DNA from: Phycisphaerales bacterium | Lineage (GTDB): Bacteria > Planctomycetota > Phycisphaerae > Phycisphaerales > SM1A02 | Length of the DNA: 6,896 bases | Direction: 5' to 3' | Assembly (NCBI GenBank): GCA_007127615.1 | Contig: SKZB01000285.1 | Span: forward strand, 1 to 6,896 | Part shown: piece after piece, positions 1-5,803 of the stretch | Layout: every line of letters starts with the position of its first letter | Position numbering within the stretch: the stretch's first letter is position 1 | Notes under the pieces: model-generated | The model's input: the letters and a program-made list of their open reading frames with translations, nothing else | Told to the model about the DNA's origin: nothing | Databases searched by the model: none | Translations under genes and position numbers: made by a program

Positions 1-575
1 ACGACGCTGCGGTGCCCTTCGAGCACTCGCCGCGCGTGGCCGGTGGAGAGATCAACGACAATCAGCGCCGCATCCGGGCCGTTGGCGGGATCGGCGATGT
101 AGATCGTGTTGTGCGTGGTGTCCACCGCGAGATCATTGACGAACGCGCCTTCCTTCGGCGTGATCGGCGGCGGCAGATGAACCACGCGCATGAGTCGGTC
201 CCGGCGCGAATCCCAGCCGACGAGCTTCGGGGTGATACCGCTCCGCATGCCGTTATCCAGCATCCAGACGATCCCCATCGTGTCGGATTGAATGCCAAGC
301 ACGCTGTCGAGCGTCAGTCGGTCCCCGACCGCTCCTCCGACCGCCCACGCCTCATTGGGATACGGGGTCATCTCGCCGTCACGAGAGACTTTGACGACCC
401 TCGCTTCGGTCTCGTAGAACTGGTGCAGACTCACGATCACATCGCCCGCCGGGGTTACGGTCAGATTGCCCGGCCCCTGCGGCAGTTTGGCGAACACTTC
501 AAAATCATCATCACCGGCCGCAATCATCGACCCCGCACCGGCAACGACGGCCGCGATCAGCATCGTTCGCATCAT
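1..575 (-). CDS. Secreted major royal jelly protein (MRJP/yellow)-family beta-propeller, 3' end outside window
   Basis: The visible part encodes 191 residues with no stop before the left edge, so the C-terminal part of the protein is missing. Residues 1-21 (MMRTMLIAAVVAGAGSMIAAG) form a short hydrophobic signal peptide, so the mature protein is probably periplasmic or secreted. The rest matches the N-terminal half of the MRJP/yellow family: an LDSVLGIQ segment (89-96), 'VWMLDNG' (103-109), 'LVGWD' (118-122), 'FVNDLAVD' (145-152), 'IYIADP' (158-163), 'ALIVVDLSTG' (170-179) and 'RRVLEGHRSV' (182-191). Full-length members are usually roughly 350-420 residues and fold as a six-bladed propeller; bacterial members have no settled function. 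The start is ATG 575, with a second ATG directly after it, and an AAGGGGTG ribosome site about 6 nt upstream (582-589). It is the last visible gene of the minus-strand operon, 63 nt after mlaD. A related SMP-30/gluconolactonase-type propeller is the main alternative. Confidence 0.82.
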   Translation of the reverse strand, partial: MMRTMLIAAVVAGAGSMIAAGDDDFEVFAKLPQGPGNLTVTPAGDVIVSLHQFYETEARVVKVSRDGEMTPYPNEAWAVGGAVGDRLTLDSVLGIQSDTMGIVWMLDNGMRSGITPKLVGWDSRRDRLMRVVHLPPPITPKEGAFVNDLAVDTTHNTIYIADPANGPDAALIVVDLSTGHARRVLEGHRSV

Positions 576-638
576 GATCTTCACCCCTTCTGCCTGGATT
601 AAGAAACGTGAAATGAACCCGACTGCTCACACTCCGAC

Positions 639-1922
639 TCATTCCACGAACAGAATATCGAGCAATCGCTGCTGGGCGCTCTCGTACCGGTCGATCGAAT
701 CGATCAGCTGTCCCCGCAGCCGCTCCGCCAGCTCCGGATCGGCCTCGATCTGCTCCGAGTACTGATCCAGCACGCGGTGAACGGACGTCGATGCGGCCTT
801 GAGGTTCGATGAGGCCATCGCAAAGGATCGCGCGGCGTCGTACAGAAGTTCGTGCTCGATTTCCTGCGGCGAAGGACGGTACAGCACCTTCCACGGCGCG
901 CGGCGAATCTCGATCAACGCGAGTTTGAGCTGCTGGGAAGCGAGGTTGGCGTTGCCGAGCGCGTCGGTCACGTCCGTCGCCCAGATTTCGTAATCGCGCT
1001 GCACGCGGTTGATCACATGAATCGCTTCATCCAACCCCGATTGACCACGATCCAGCAGGGCGTGCACGCGATCAATCGTCTCGTTCCGCACCCGCTCGGT
1101 GACTTCCTCCACGTTCTCCATCGACGCCTTGATGTGCGGCCGATTCTCATCGACGACCTCGCGCAGGTCGCCGATCAAGGCATGACCATCATCGAGCGCG
1201 GCGTTGAACGTGTCCGTGGAAGCATCGATGCGATCGGTGAAGTCCACCGCCCAGTCCATGACGTGATTGACGCGGGCCGACCAGTACGGCCAGTCTTCGT
1301 CTCGAATTCGTGCCACCAGTTCGCGGGCATCCTCGGTCGTCACGCCGACATTCTCCAGGATCGGCACGATGCGCTCATCGTACTCGTCGGGGATGGTCCT
1401 CAGAAACCGGGAGAGATCCTGCACATTGACCACAATCTCATCGAATCGATCGGCGTTGTCCGACCCGAGCAGACTGGTGATCATCCCCGCCGCGACCCGG
1501 CCGTCCAGGTGCCGGTCGTCCGGCAGCGGTTCGTCACTCGATCCGACCGACGTGATGTTCAGCCAGCCCTCCGCACCGATGAGCGGGCCGGCGACGTAGA
1601 TCCGCGCATTGCCGTACAGTCGAACCGACTCATCCAATGAAAACCGGACCTTGATCGCGCGCAACGATCCCTGATCGAACTCGGGCTCCACGGACGTGAC
1701 CGTTCCCATGGAAAGTCCGCCCACGCGCACGTCCGACCCGCGGTTGACGTTGTTCACGCCGGATTCAACCGGGAAGCTCACGCTGTAGGATTCCGTGGTG
1801 CGCATGAGTTGGTCGCCGATGTCGGAGACCAGATACGTCACGATCAGACCGAGCACGATGGCGAAGGTCATGAAGAGTCCCATACGGACATTGTTTCGCA
1901 TTCGTTCCTGGGCGCCGGCCAT
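639..1922 (-). CDS. mlaD: MlaD/MCE-domain substrate-binding protein of an ABC lipid-transport system
   Basis: This 427-residue protein is anchored by one N-terminal membrane segment (about residues 13-34, MGLFMTFAIVLGLIVTYLVS) and has no lipobox. It carries an MCE/MlaD domain at about 43-125, with the characteristic 'SDVRVGGLSMGTVTSVE' strand-turn (63-79) and 'LIGAEGWLNI' (114-123). MCE domains form hexameric rings that bind phospholipids or other hydrophobic molecules and pass them across the periplasm. Residues 155-427 are almost entirely helical with heptad-like spacing, so they could form a long coiled-coil barrel or needle, as in PqiB/Mce-type proteins; E. coli MlaD is only about 183 residues. 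The segment 'APWKVLYRPSPQEIEHELLY' (342-361) resembles other planctomycete MlaD-like proteins in my memory. ATG 1922 is preceded by AAGGAG (1928-1933) at 5-nt spacing. The gene lies 67 nt downstream of the MlaF-type ATPase, its expected partner. The gene symbol reflects the family and not proven orthology with E. coli MlaD. Confidence 0.93.
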   Translation of the reverse strand: MAGAQERMRNNVRMGLFMTFAIVLGLIVTYLVSDIGDQLMRTTESYSVSFPVESGVNNVNRGSDVRVGGLSMGTVTSVEPEFDQGSLRAIKVRFSLDESVRLYGNARIYVAGPLIGAEGWLNITSVGSSDEPLPDDRHLDGRVAAGMITSLLGSDNADRFDEIVVNVQDLSRFLRTIPDEYDERIVPILENVGVTTEDARELVARIRDEDWPYWSARVNHVMDWAVDFTDRIDASTDTFNAALDDGHALIGDLREVVDENRPHIKASMENVEEVTERVRNETIDRVHALLDRGQSGLDEAIHVINRVQRDYEIWATDVTDALGNANLASQQLKLALIEIRRAPWKVLYRPSPQEIEHELLYDAARSFAMASSNLKAASTSVHRVLDQYSEQIEADPELAERLRGQLIDSIDRYESAQQRLLDILFVE

Positions 1923-1947
1923 GCCAACTCCTTTTCATCCGAATCGA

Positions 1948-1966
1948 CGATCCGGTCCGCGGATCG
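1948..1966. repeat. 7-bp inverted repeat/hairpin between mlaF and mlaD
   Basis: CGATCCG (1948-1954) and CGGATCG (1960-1966) are exact reverse complements around a 5-nt loop, giving a GC-rich hairpin in the operon mRNA. With G-U and G-C additions the stem reaches 9 bp. It sits 25 nt upstream of the mlaD ATG and just before its ribosome site. No U-tract follows, so it is unlikely to be a full terminator. It may stabilise the mRNA, set the relative expression of mlaF and mlaD, or bind a protein. Confidence 0.45.
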
Positions 1967-1989
1967 CCCGGGGGACGGTGATCCAGCTT

Positions 1990-2883
1990 CTACACCACTC
2001 GTGTTGCTTCGACCGACGGTGCACGATCGGAGGGCCCGCCCGCCGAACCCAGCAGATCCTCCGCGTAACCCGTCGCCGCCTTTCTTCGCGTGATCGGTCC
2101 CTCGGCATCGCCCCGCAGAAACTGCCGGATCAACTGTTGGGTCTCATCGAGCCCTTCGGCGCGATCCTTCGGCGTATCACGCAACCGCTCGTATTCCGCC
2201 CGCGTGTCCACCATGATCATGCGGCCCTTGTCCAGCATGGCCATGCGATCCGCGATCGTGAACGCGGAATCCATCTCGTGGGTGACCACTACGCTCGTCA
2301 CCCCGAGCTTCTGCGTCAGATCAATGATCAGTCGATCAATCTCCGCACTCGTCACCGGGTCAAGCCCGGCGGAGGGTTCATCGTAGAAGAGGATCTTCGG
2401 ATCCAGCGCGAGCGCGCGGGCCAGCCCGGCGCGTTTCTTCATGCCGCCGGAGATCTGCGCGGGGTACTTCTCCGCATGTTCGCGGAGTCCGACCTGCTCG
2501 AGCTTGATCTTGACCATGATTTCGATCGTCGATGCATCCAGCGTGGTGTGCTCCTGCAAGGGGAGCGCGACGTTCTCCGCGATCGTCATCGACTGAAAGA
2601 GCGCGCCGGACTGAAAAAGGATGCCGAACTGTTTGCGCACGCCGTTCAATCCGGTTTCGTCGAGTTCGGCGAGATTGCGGCCGAACAGTTTGACCGTCCC
2701 CTCTTCCGGCCGAAGCGCGCCGATCATGCACCGCAGCATGGTTGATTTGCCGGAACCCGACCCGCCCATGATGATCATGGTTTCGCCCGGCATGATGCCG
2801 AGGTTGATGCCGTTGAGCACCGTCGTGTCCCCGAACCTCTTGACCAGGTTCTCGATCAGGATGACCGGTTCAGGTGTCGTCAT
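1990..2883 (-). CDS. mlaF: MlaF-type ABC transporter ATP-binding protein
   Basis: This 297-residue cytoplasmic ATPase would power lipid transport together with the MCE protein encoded next to it. All motifs are intact: Walker A GGSGSGKST (40-48), Q-loop Gln91 in 'ILFQSGALF', signature 'SGGMKKR' (145-151), Walker B 'ILFYDEP' (164-170), D-loop 'SAGLDP' (171-176) and H-loop His202 in 'VVVTHEMDSAF'. The 'SGGMKKRAGLARALALDP' context and the 'FQSGALFQSMTIAENV' Q-loop are typical of MlaF/Ttg2A/MKL ATPases and not of general importers. The open reading frame extends upstream to an ATG at 3012, but I chose ATG 2883. It starts the conserved fold directly (MTTPEPVILIENLVKRF), it has a GAAGG site 5 nt upstream, and the 43-residue extension would be a basic, non-conserved shadow of the upstream gene. 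The start overlaps the end of the upstream DUF4190 gene by 14 nt, which suggests translational coupling. The C-terminal tail after about residue 255 is polar and probably disordered. No MlaE permease gene is adjacent. Confidence 0.95.
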   Translation of the reverse strand: MTTPEPVILIENLVKRFGDTTVLNGINLGIMPGETMIIMGGSGSGKSTMLRCMIGALRPEEGTVKLFGRNLAELDETGLNGVRKQFGILFQSGALFQSMTIAENVALPLQEHTTLDASTIEIMVKIKLEQVGLREHAEKYPAQISGGMKKRAGLARALALDPKILFYDEPSAGLDPVTSAEIDRLIIDLTQKLGVTSVVVTHEMDSAFTIADRMAMLDKGRMIMVDTRAEYERLRDTPKDRAEGLDETQQLIRQFLRGDAEGPITRRKAATGYAEDLLGSAGGPSDRAPSVEATRVV

Positions 2884-3622
2884 CGTTGCCTTCGTGTTCG
2901 TCGGGGTGAAGATCAAGACCGTGATGAGGATCCGCGCGGTGCGAATCTTCTTCGGGCTCACGAATCCGAACGGGCGGCGTGGCGTCCGGCGGAAACGCCA
3001 GATTCCCCGCAATGGGGTCCATGATAATCACCGACTTCCAGTACGGACGGGGAAACCAACCCTCCTCAAACAGCGCGAACTCGACCTCGGCTTCGCGCGG
3101 CCCCGTCTCGAACTCGAAGATATACGGAATGAACGGCTCCAATCGTCCCGGCTCCGGCTCATCCGCCTGCACCGTCTCGTTCTGCTGAATGCTCAGCAAC
3201 AGGCCGTACCGCTGGATCATCTCCCGGATGAACGCGGCGATCTCATCGTTGCCCGCCTCGGCGGCGGGTCCGACGAACCCCGCGCGAAACGTGCGGTAGT
3301 CCCCCTGCTGCGCGGCGGCGAACTCGCGGGCGGGACCGCTCAGCATCGGCCGCCGGATATTGTCATTCCACCAGAACACCGCGACGATCCAGCCGAAAGT
3401 CGCGATCACCCCGATCAGAATGGCGGTGACCGCCATGCCGGTGCCGCCGGTCCCCGGCCGGGCGCGAACCTCCGCGATCGCGCGGAGCCCGAGCAGCGGG
3501 CCGAGCAGTGTGGCCAGCGGGCAGAAAACGATCACGCTGCACAACAGCGCGCCGAAGGCCCACGGCGTGGTGCGCACGGGCCGTGCTTCGGCATGGTCAG
3601 TCGTGGGTCTCACATCGCTCAT
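2870..3622 (-). CDS. DUF4190-like membrane protein with C-terminal soluble domain, second of a tandem paralogous pair
   Basis: This is a 250-residue protein of unknown function. Residues 20-84 form two hydrophobic stretches (about 21-48 and 61-84) joined by a basic Gly-rich loop, with the 'GTGMAVTAILIGVIA' repeat typical of DUF4190 (small double-helix membrane modules). Residues 95-213 form a soluble domain ending in 'SVIIMDPIAGNLAFPP' (198-213). The gene just upstream has the same architecture and ends its domain in 'LIDPARGDIVFPP', so the two are paralogs. After the shared domain this copy has a 37-residue Asp/Glu/His-rich tail (DSHRADPHHGLDLHPDEHEG and a DDD cluster). The tail is translated through the ribosome site of mlaF and could be a by-product of the overlap or a metal-binding segment. 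ATG 3622 overlaps the preceding stop as ATGA and has no clear ribosome site, so it is probably translated by re-initiation. The operon context suggests an accessory part of the MlaFD transporter; this is inference. Confidence 0.85.
   Translation of the reverse strand: MSDVRPTTDHAEARPVRTTPWAFGALLCSVIVFCPLATLLGPLLGLRAIAEVRARPGTGGTGMAVTAILIGVIATFGWIVAVFWWNDNIRRPMLSGPAREFAAAQQGDYRTFRAGFVGPAAEAGNDEIAAFIREMIQRYGLLLSIQQNETVQADEPEPGRLEPFIPYIFEFETGPREAEVEFALFEEGWFPRPYWKSVIIMDPIAGNLAFPPDATPPVRIREPEEDSHRADPHHGLDLHPDEHEGNDDDT
2889..2893 (-). promoter_or_regulatory. Ribosome binding site fixing the mlaF start
   Basis: GAAGG on the minus strand lies 5 nt before ATG 2883, inside the last codons of the upstream DUF4190 gene. 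It supports the short (297-residue) form of the ATPase over the 340-residue form that would begin at 3012. Confidence 0.65.
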
Positions 3623-4329
3623 GATGTTTCGTCGGGATCAACCTCTACTTCGGCAGGCGTTTCGTTCTCCTCATCCGCACCGGGTGGGAACACGATGTCG
3701 CCGCGTGCCGGATCGATGAGACGCATCCAGCGGAAAACGGGATCCCCCCGGGGACGCTGATCGTCTTCCTTCATGACGAATTCAACTTCAATCTCGGCGC
3801 GATCGAAAATCAGCATCAAGTAGGCGGGAATCTCGCCATCCTCCTCGACGCGCATCGCGAACGATTCCAGATCTTCAAAGTATGCGCCCCAATCCAGATT
3901 CGCACTCTGAAGCTCGCCGTATCGGTCACGAAGTTCCTCGAGAAACGCTTCGGTCTCCCCTTCACTCGGTGTGGTGAGAAACTGGTTGCGGAATCGATCG
4001 GGCTGCCCCGCAAAAGCCTCCTGCAGCGGTGCGGCCGCAATCTGCTCAAACTGACGCAGCCCGCCGATCAGACCGGCCGCGATCAACAGTTGAATGATAC
4101 TCAGAATCACGCCCAACACGATGCCGGTGATCGCCAACCCACGACCGGTCAGGTGCGACTTGCCGGCCATCGCCACGAGAGAAAGAATCCCGAGCAGCAC
4201 GCCGATCAGCGGGACCCCCGGCAGGCAGCAGATCAGACTGCAGATCAGGGATGAAACCGCCAGCAGACTCACCCGCGGGGCCTGCGGTTCGTCCCACATC
4301 GCCTCGTGGGTCGCATCATATTGTGTCAT
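3619..4329 (-). CDS. DUF4190-domain membrane protein, first gene of the putative mlaFD operon
   Basis: This is a 236-residue protein of unknown function. An N-terminal DUF4190-like membrane module spans about residues 20-90: a long hydrophobic stretch (20-54, with a CC pair at 34-35), a short loop 'GKSHLTGRG', then 'LAITGIVLGVILSIIQLLIA' (65-84). 'GRGLAITGIVLG' is the diagnostic DUF4190 repeat. The remaining 140 residues are an acidic soluble domain with a helical part (93-145) and a beta-rich part ('AEIEVEFVMKEDD', 'RLIDPARGDIVFPP'), shared with the next gene. Which side of the membrane the domain faces cannot be settled from sequence alone. ATG 4329 has a strong AAAGAGGAG ribosome site (4338-4346). 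The gene opens a minus-strand operon diverging from murD, and its stop overlaps the next start by ATGA. I infer a role in the envelope or in transport with MlaF and MlaD, not a known biochemical function. Confidence 0.88.
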   Translation of the reverse strand: MTQYDATHEAMWDEPQAPRVSLLAVSSLICSLICCLPGVPLIGVLLGILSLVAMAGKSHLTGRGLAITGIVLGVILSIIQLLIAAGLIGGLRQFEQIAAAPLQEAFAGQPDRFRNQFLTTPSEGETEAFLEELRDRYGELQSANLDWGAYFEDLESFAMRVEEDGEIPAYLMLIFDRAEIEVEFVMKEDDQRPRGDPVFRWMRLIDPARGDIVFPPGADEENETPAEVEVDPDETS

Positions 4330-4358
4330 TGAGCGTGCTCCTCTTTACGAATGGCGTC

Positions 4359-4364
4359 ATGCTA
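4359..4364 (-). promoter_or_regulatory. Possible -10 element for the minus-strand operon
   Basis: TAGCAT on the minus strand matches a sigma-70 -10 box at 4 of 6 positions. It would give a leader of about 20-25 nt carrying the AAAGAGGAG ribosome site. No convincing TTGACA-like -35 element sits 16-18 nt upstream, so this is only a candidate. Confidence 0.25.
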
Positions 4365-4415
4365 CTTCGGAAGCCGCATCATCGCCAGAAAGATCGGGCC
4401 GGAGCGCGCTTCATT

Positions 4416-4441
4416 CGATCAAACCGGCGTGACATTGATCG
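4416..4441. repeat. 7-bp perfect inverted repeat in the divergent intergenic region (operator candidate)
   Basis: CGATCAA (4416-4422) and TTGATCG (4435-4441) are exact reverse complements separated by 12 nt, with half-site centres 19 bp apart, close to two helical turns. In RNA the stem could extend to 10 bp with two G-U pairs. It lies between the first gene of the DUF4190-mlaFD operon and murD. It could be an operator for a dimeric regulator acting on both directions, but a repeat of this size has a sizeable chance of arising at random in 145 nt. Confidence 0.35.
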
Positions 4442-4461
4442 GGTTGCGCCCGGCCGCGCGG

Positions 4462-4467
4462 TACACT
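4462..4467 (+). promoter_or_regulatory. Possible -10 element of murD, compatible with a leaderless transcript
   Basis: TACACT matches the -10 consensus at 4 of 6 positions. A transcription start 7-8 nt downstream would fall at about 4475, exactly on the GTG/ATG start codons of murD. The best -35 look-alike (TTGATC, 4435-4440) is 21 nt upstream, which is too far for a normal sigma-70 promoter, so the assignment is weak. Confidence 0.25.
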
Positions 4468-4474
4468 TTCGTTC

Positions 4475-5800
4475 GTGATGGACTTCTCCACTGCGCGCGT
4501 CACCGTGATGGGGCTCGGCCGCTTCGGCGGCGGGCTGGGCGTAACGCGCTGGCTGGCGGAACGCGGCGCGAAGGTTCTGGTGACCGATCTCGCCCCGGCC
4601 GACTCGCTGGGCCGGCCGCTCCGGGAGCTGCAGCCGCTGCTCGATTCCGGCGCCGTGACGATACGGCTGGGCGAACACCGGGCGGAGGATTTCCGCGCCG
4701 CGGATCTCATCATCGCCAACCCCGCCGTGCCGCGGCCGTGGGAGAATCCGCACCTGTTTGCGGCGCGGGAGGCGGGCGTCCCGATCACGACCGAGATCCG
4801 CCTGCTCATCGAGCGGCTGCCGCGCGAGCGCGTCATCGGCATCACCGGCACGGCGGGCAAGAGTACGACCGCCGCGATGATTCACCACGCTTTCCGCCGC
4901 GCGCATCTCCACAGCCATCTCGGCGGGAACATCGGCGGGAGTCTGCTCGCTTCGCTCGAGATGATTCGGCCGGACGACTGGATCGTGCTGGAGCTGTCGA
5001 GTTTCATGCTGTGGTGGCTCGGCGCGGGTGTCGGCCATCAAAGCGCAGCCGCGTGGTCGCCCCACATCGCGGTCTTGACCAACCTCTCCGCGAATCATCT
5101 GGACTGGCACGGGAGCTTCGAAGATTACGCCGCGGCGAAGGAGAACATCTTCGCCGCCCAGACCGGGAGCGACCACGCCATCCGCGGCGGGGCGCCCGGA
5201 GCGTTTTCCGATGATTTTGATAGAAAAATCCCATTGCGCCTTCCCGGAGCGCACAATCAGAGCAACGCGCGGCTCGCGCTCGAAACGGTTCACCGCGCGA
5301 CGGGCATCTCACCGGCGAAGCTGATCTCCCTGCTCGATGACTTCACCGGTCTGCCGCACCGGCTGCAACTGATCGCCGAGGACGATGGGCGACAGTTCTA
5401 CAACGATTCAAAGTCGACCACGCCGAACGCCACGGAACTGGCGGTGCGGTCTTTCGAAGATGCCGGCCGCGTGCATCTGATCGCGGGCGGGTACGACAAG
5501 GGCAGCGATCTCTCTTCGATTGCGGCGCTGGCTTCAGAGCTGGCGGGGCTCTACACGATCGGCGCGACGGGAAAAAAGCTCGCCGAAGCCGCCGGGGGTG
5601 AACCACGCCGCGCGTGGTTTGCCGGCACGCTGGACTGCGCCGTGAAACGGGCGATGAAACGCATGAATGCGGGTGACGTGCTGCTGCTCAGCCCCGGCTG
5701 CGCGAGCTGGGATCAGTTCGCCCACTACGAAGAGCGCGGCGAACACTTTGTCTCGCGGGTGCGTGAATCGATGGGACCCGCTCGCCCCACGCGGTCCTGA
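4475..5800 (+). CDS. murD: UDP-N-acetylmuramoyl-L-alanine--D-glutamate ligase MurD
   Basis: MurD is the cytoplasmic ATP-dependent ligase that adds D-glutamate to UDP-MurNAc-L-Ala in peptidoglycan precursor synthesis. The 441 residues (440 if ATG 4478 is used instead of GTG 4475) show the three-domain Mur layout. There is an N-terminal Rossmann part 'VMGLGRFGGG' (11-20) with 'VTDL' (36-39), the P-loop TGTAGKST (124-131), 'GGNIG' (150-154), 'ELSSF' (173-177), 'NHLDWHGS' (207-214), and Lys222, which aligns with the carbamylated Lys198 of E. coli. Also present are 'GAHNQSN' (258-264), 'FTGLPHR' (290-296), 'NDSKSTTPNAT' (310-320), 'GGYDKGSD' (338-345) and 'LLSPGCASWDQF' (404-415) with 'YEERG'. Two oddities are Ala in place of the near-invariant Asn of the P-loop and a central domain about 30 residues shorter than E. 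coli MurD between Lys222 and the HN motif. No Shine-Dalgarno sequence is visible. No other mur, fts or mra gene is adjacent, so the gene lies outside a dcw cluster. Confidence 0.96.
   Translation: MMDFSTARVTVMGLGRFGGGLGVTRWLAERGAKVLVTDLAPADSLGRPLRELQPLLDSGAVTIRLGEHRAEDFRAADLIIANPAVPRPWENPHLFAAREAGVPITTEIRLLIERLPRERVIGITGTAGKSTTAAMIHHAFRRAHLHSHLGGNIGGSLLASLEMIRPDDWIVLELSSFMLWWLGAGVGHQSAAAWSPHIAVLTNLSANHLDWHGSFEDYAAAKENIFAAQTGSDHAIRGGAPGAFSDDFDRKIPLRLPGAHNQSNARLALETVHRATGISPAKLISLLDDFTGLPHRLQLIAEDDGRQFYNDSKSTTPNATELAVRSFEDAGRVHLIAGGYDKGSDLSSIAALASELAGLYTIGATGKKLAEAAGGEPRRAWFAGTLDCAVKRAMKRMNAGDVLLLSPGCASWDQFAHYEERGEHFVSRVRESMGPARPTRS
5774..5797. other. Hairpin at the convergent murD/zinc-ribbon gene junction, weak terminator candidate
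   Basis: GGACCCGC (5774-5781) can pair with GCGGTCC (5791-5797), a 7-bp GC-rich stem with one bulged C and a 9-nt loop, directly before the murD TGA. There is no following U-tract on either strand, so intrinsic termination would be inefficient. Because the two convergent stops are 3 nt apart, any termination signal must overlap coding sequence. Confidence 0.3.
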
Positions 5801-5803
5801 CCG

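Noticed and set aside
12..602. 196-residue open frame on the plus strand
   Set aside because: It is antisense to the MRJP-like gene, whose protein shows a signal peptide and family motifs. The plus frame is Arg/His-rich with no recognisable domain, as expected for a high-GC shadow.
852..1640. 262-residue open frame on the plus strand
   Set aside because: It is antisense to mlaD. Its Arg/His/Asp-rich, low-complexity composition and lack of any family signal mark it as a mirror frame.
1795..2745. 316-residue open frame on the plus strand
   Set aside because: It runs antisense through both mlaD and mlaF and has no ribosome site or recognisable domain. The real genes on the minus strand are unambiguous.
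2884..3012. 43-residue N-terminal extension of the MlaF ATPase from ATG 3012
   Set aside because: The extension is basic and unlike any ATPase N-terminus, and it overlaps coding sequence of the upstream gene. ATG 2883 has a ribosome site and starts the conserved fold.
2621..3760. 379-residue open frame on the plus strand
   Set aside because: It is antisense to mlaF and both DUF4190 genes, with a composition typical of mirror frames (Arg-, His- and Ala-rich) and no motif.
4435..4467. TTGATC/TACACT as a standard sigma-70 promoter for murD
   Set aside because: The spacer is 21 nt, well outside the usual 16-18 nt, and the TTGATC is fully accounted for as one arm of the inverted repeat. Only the -10 element is kept as a weak candidate.
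4379..5293. 304-residue open frame on the minus strand
   Set aside because: It is antisense to murD, which is certain from its motifs. The minus frame has no coherent domain.
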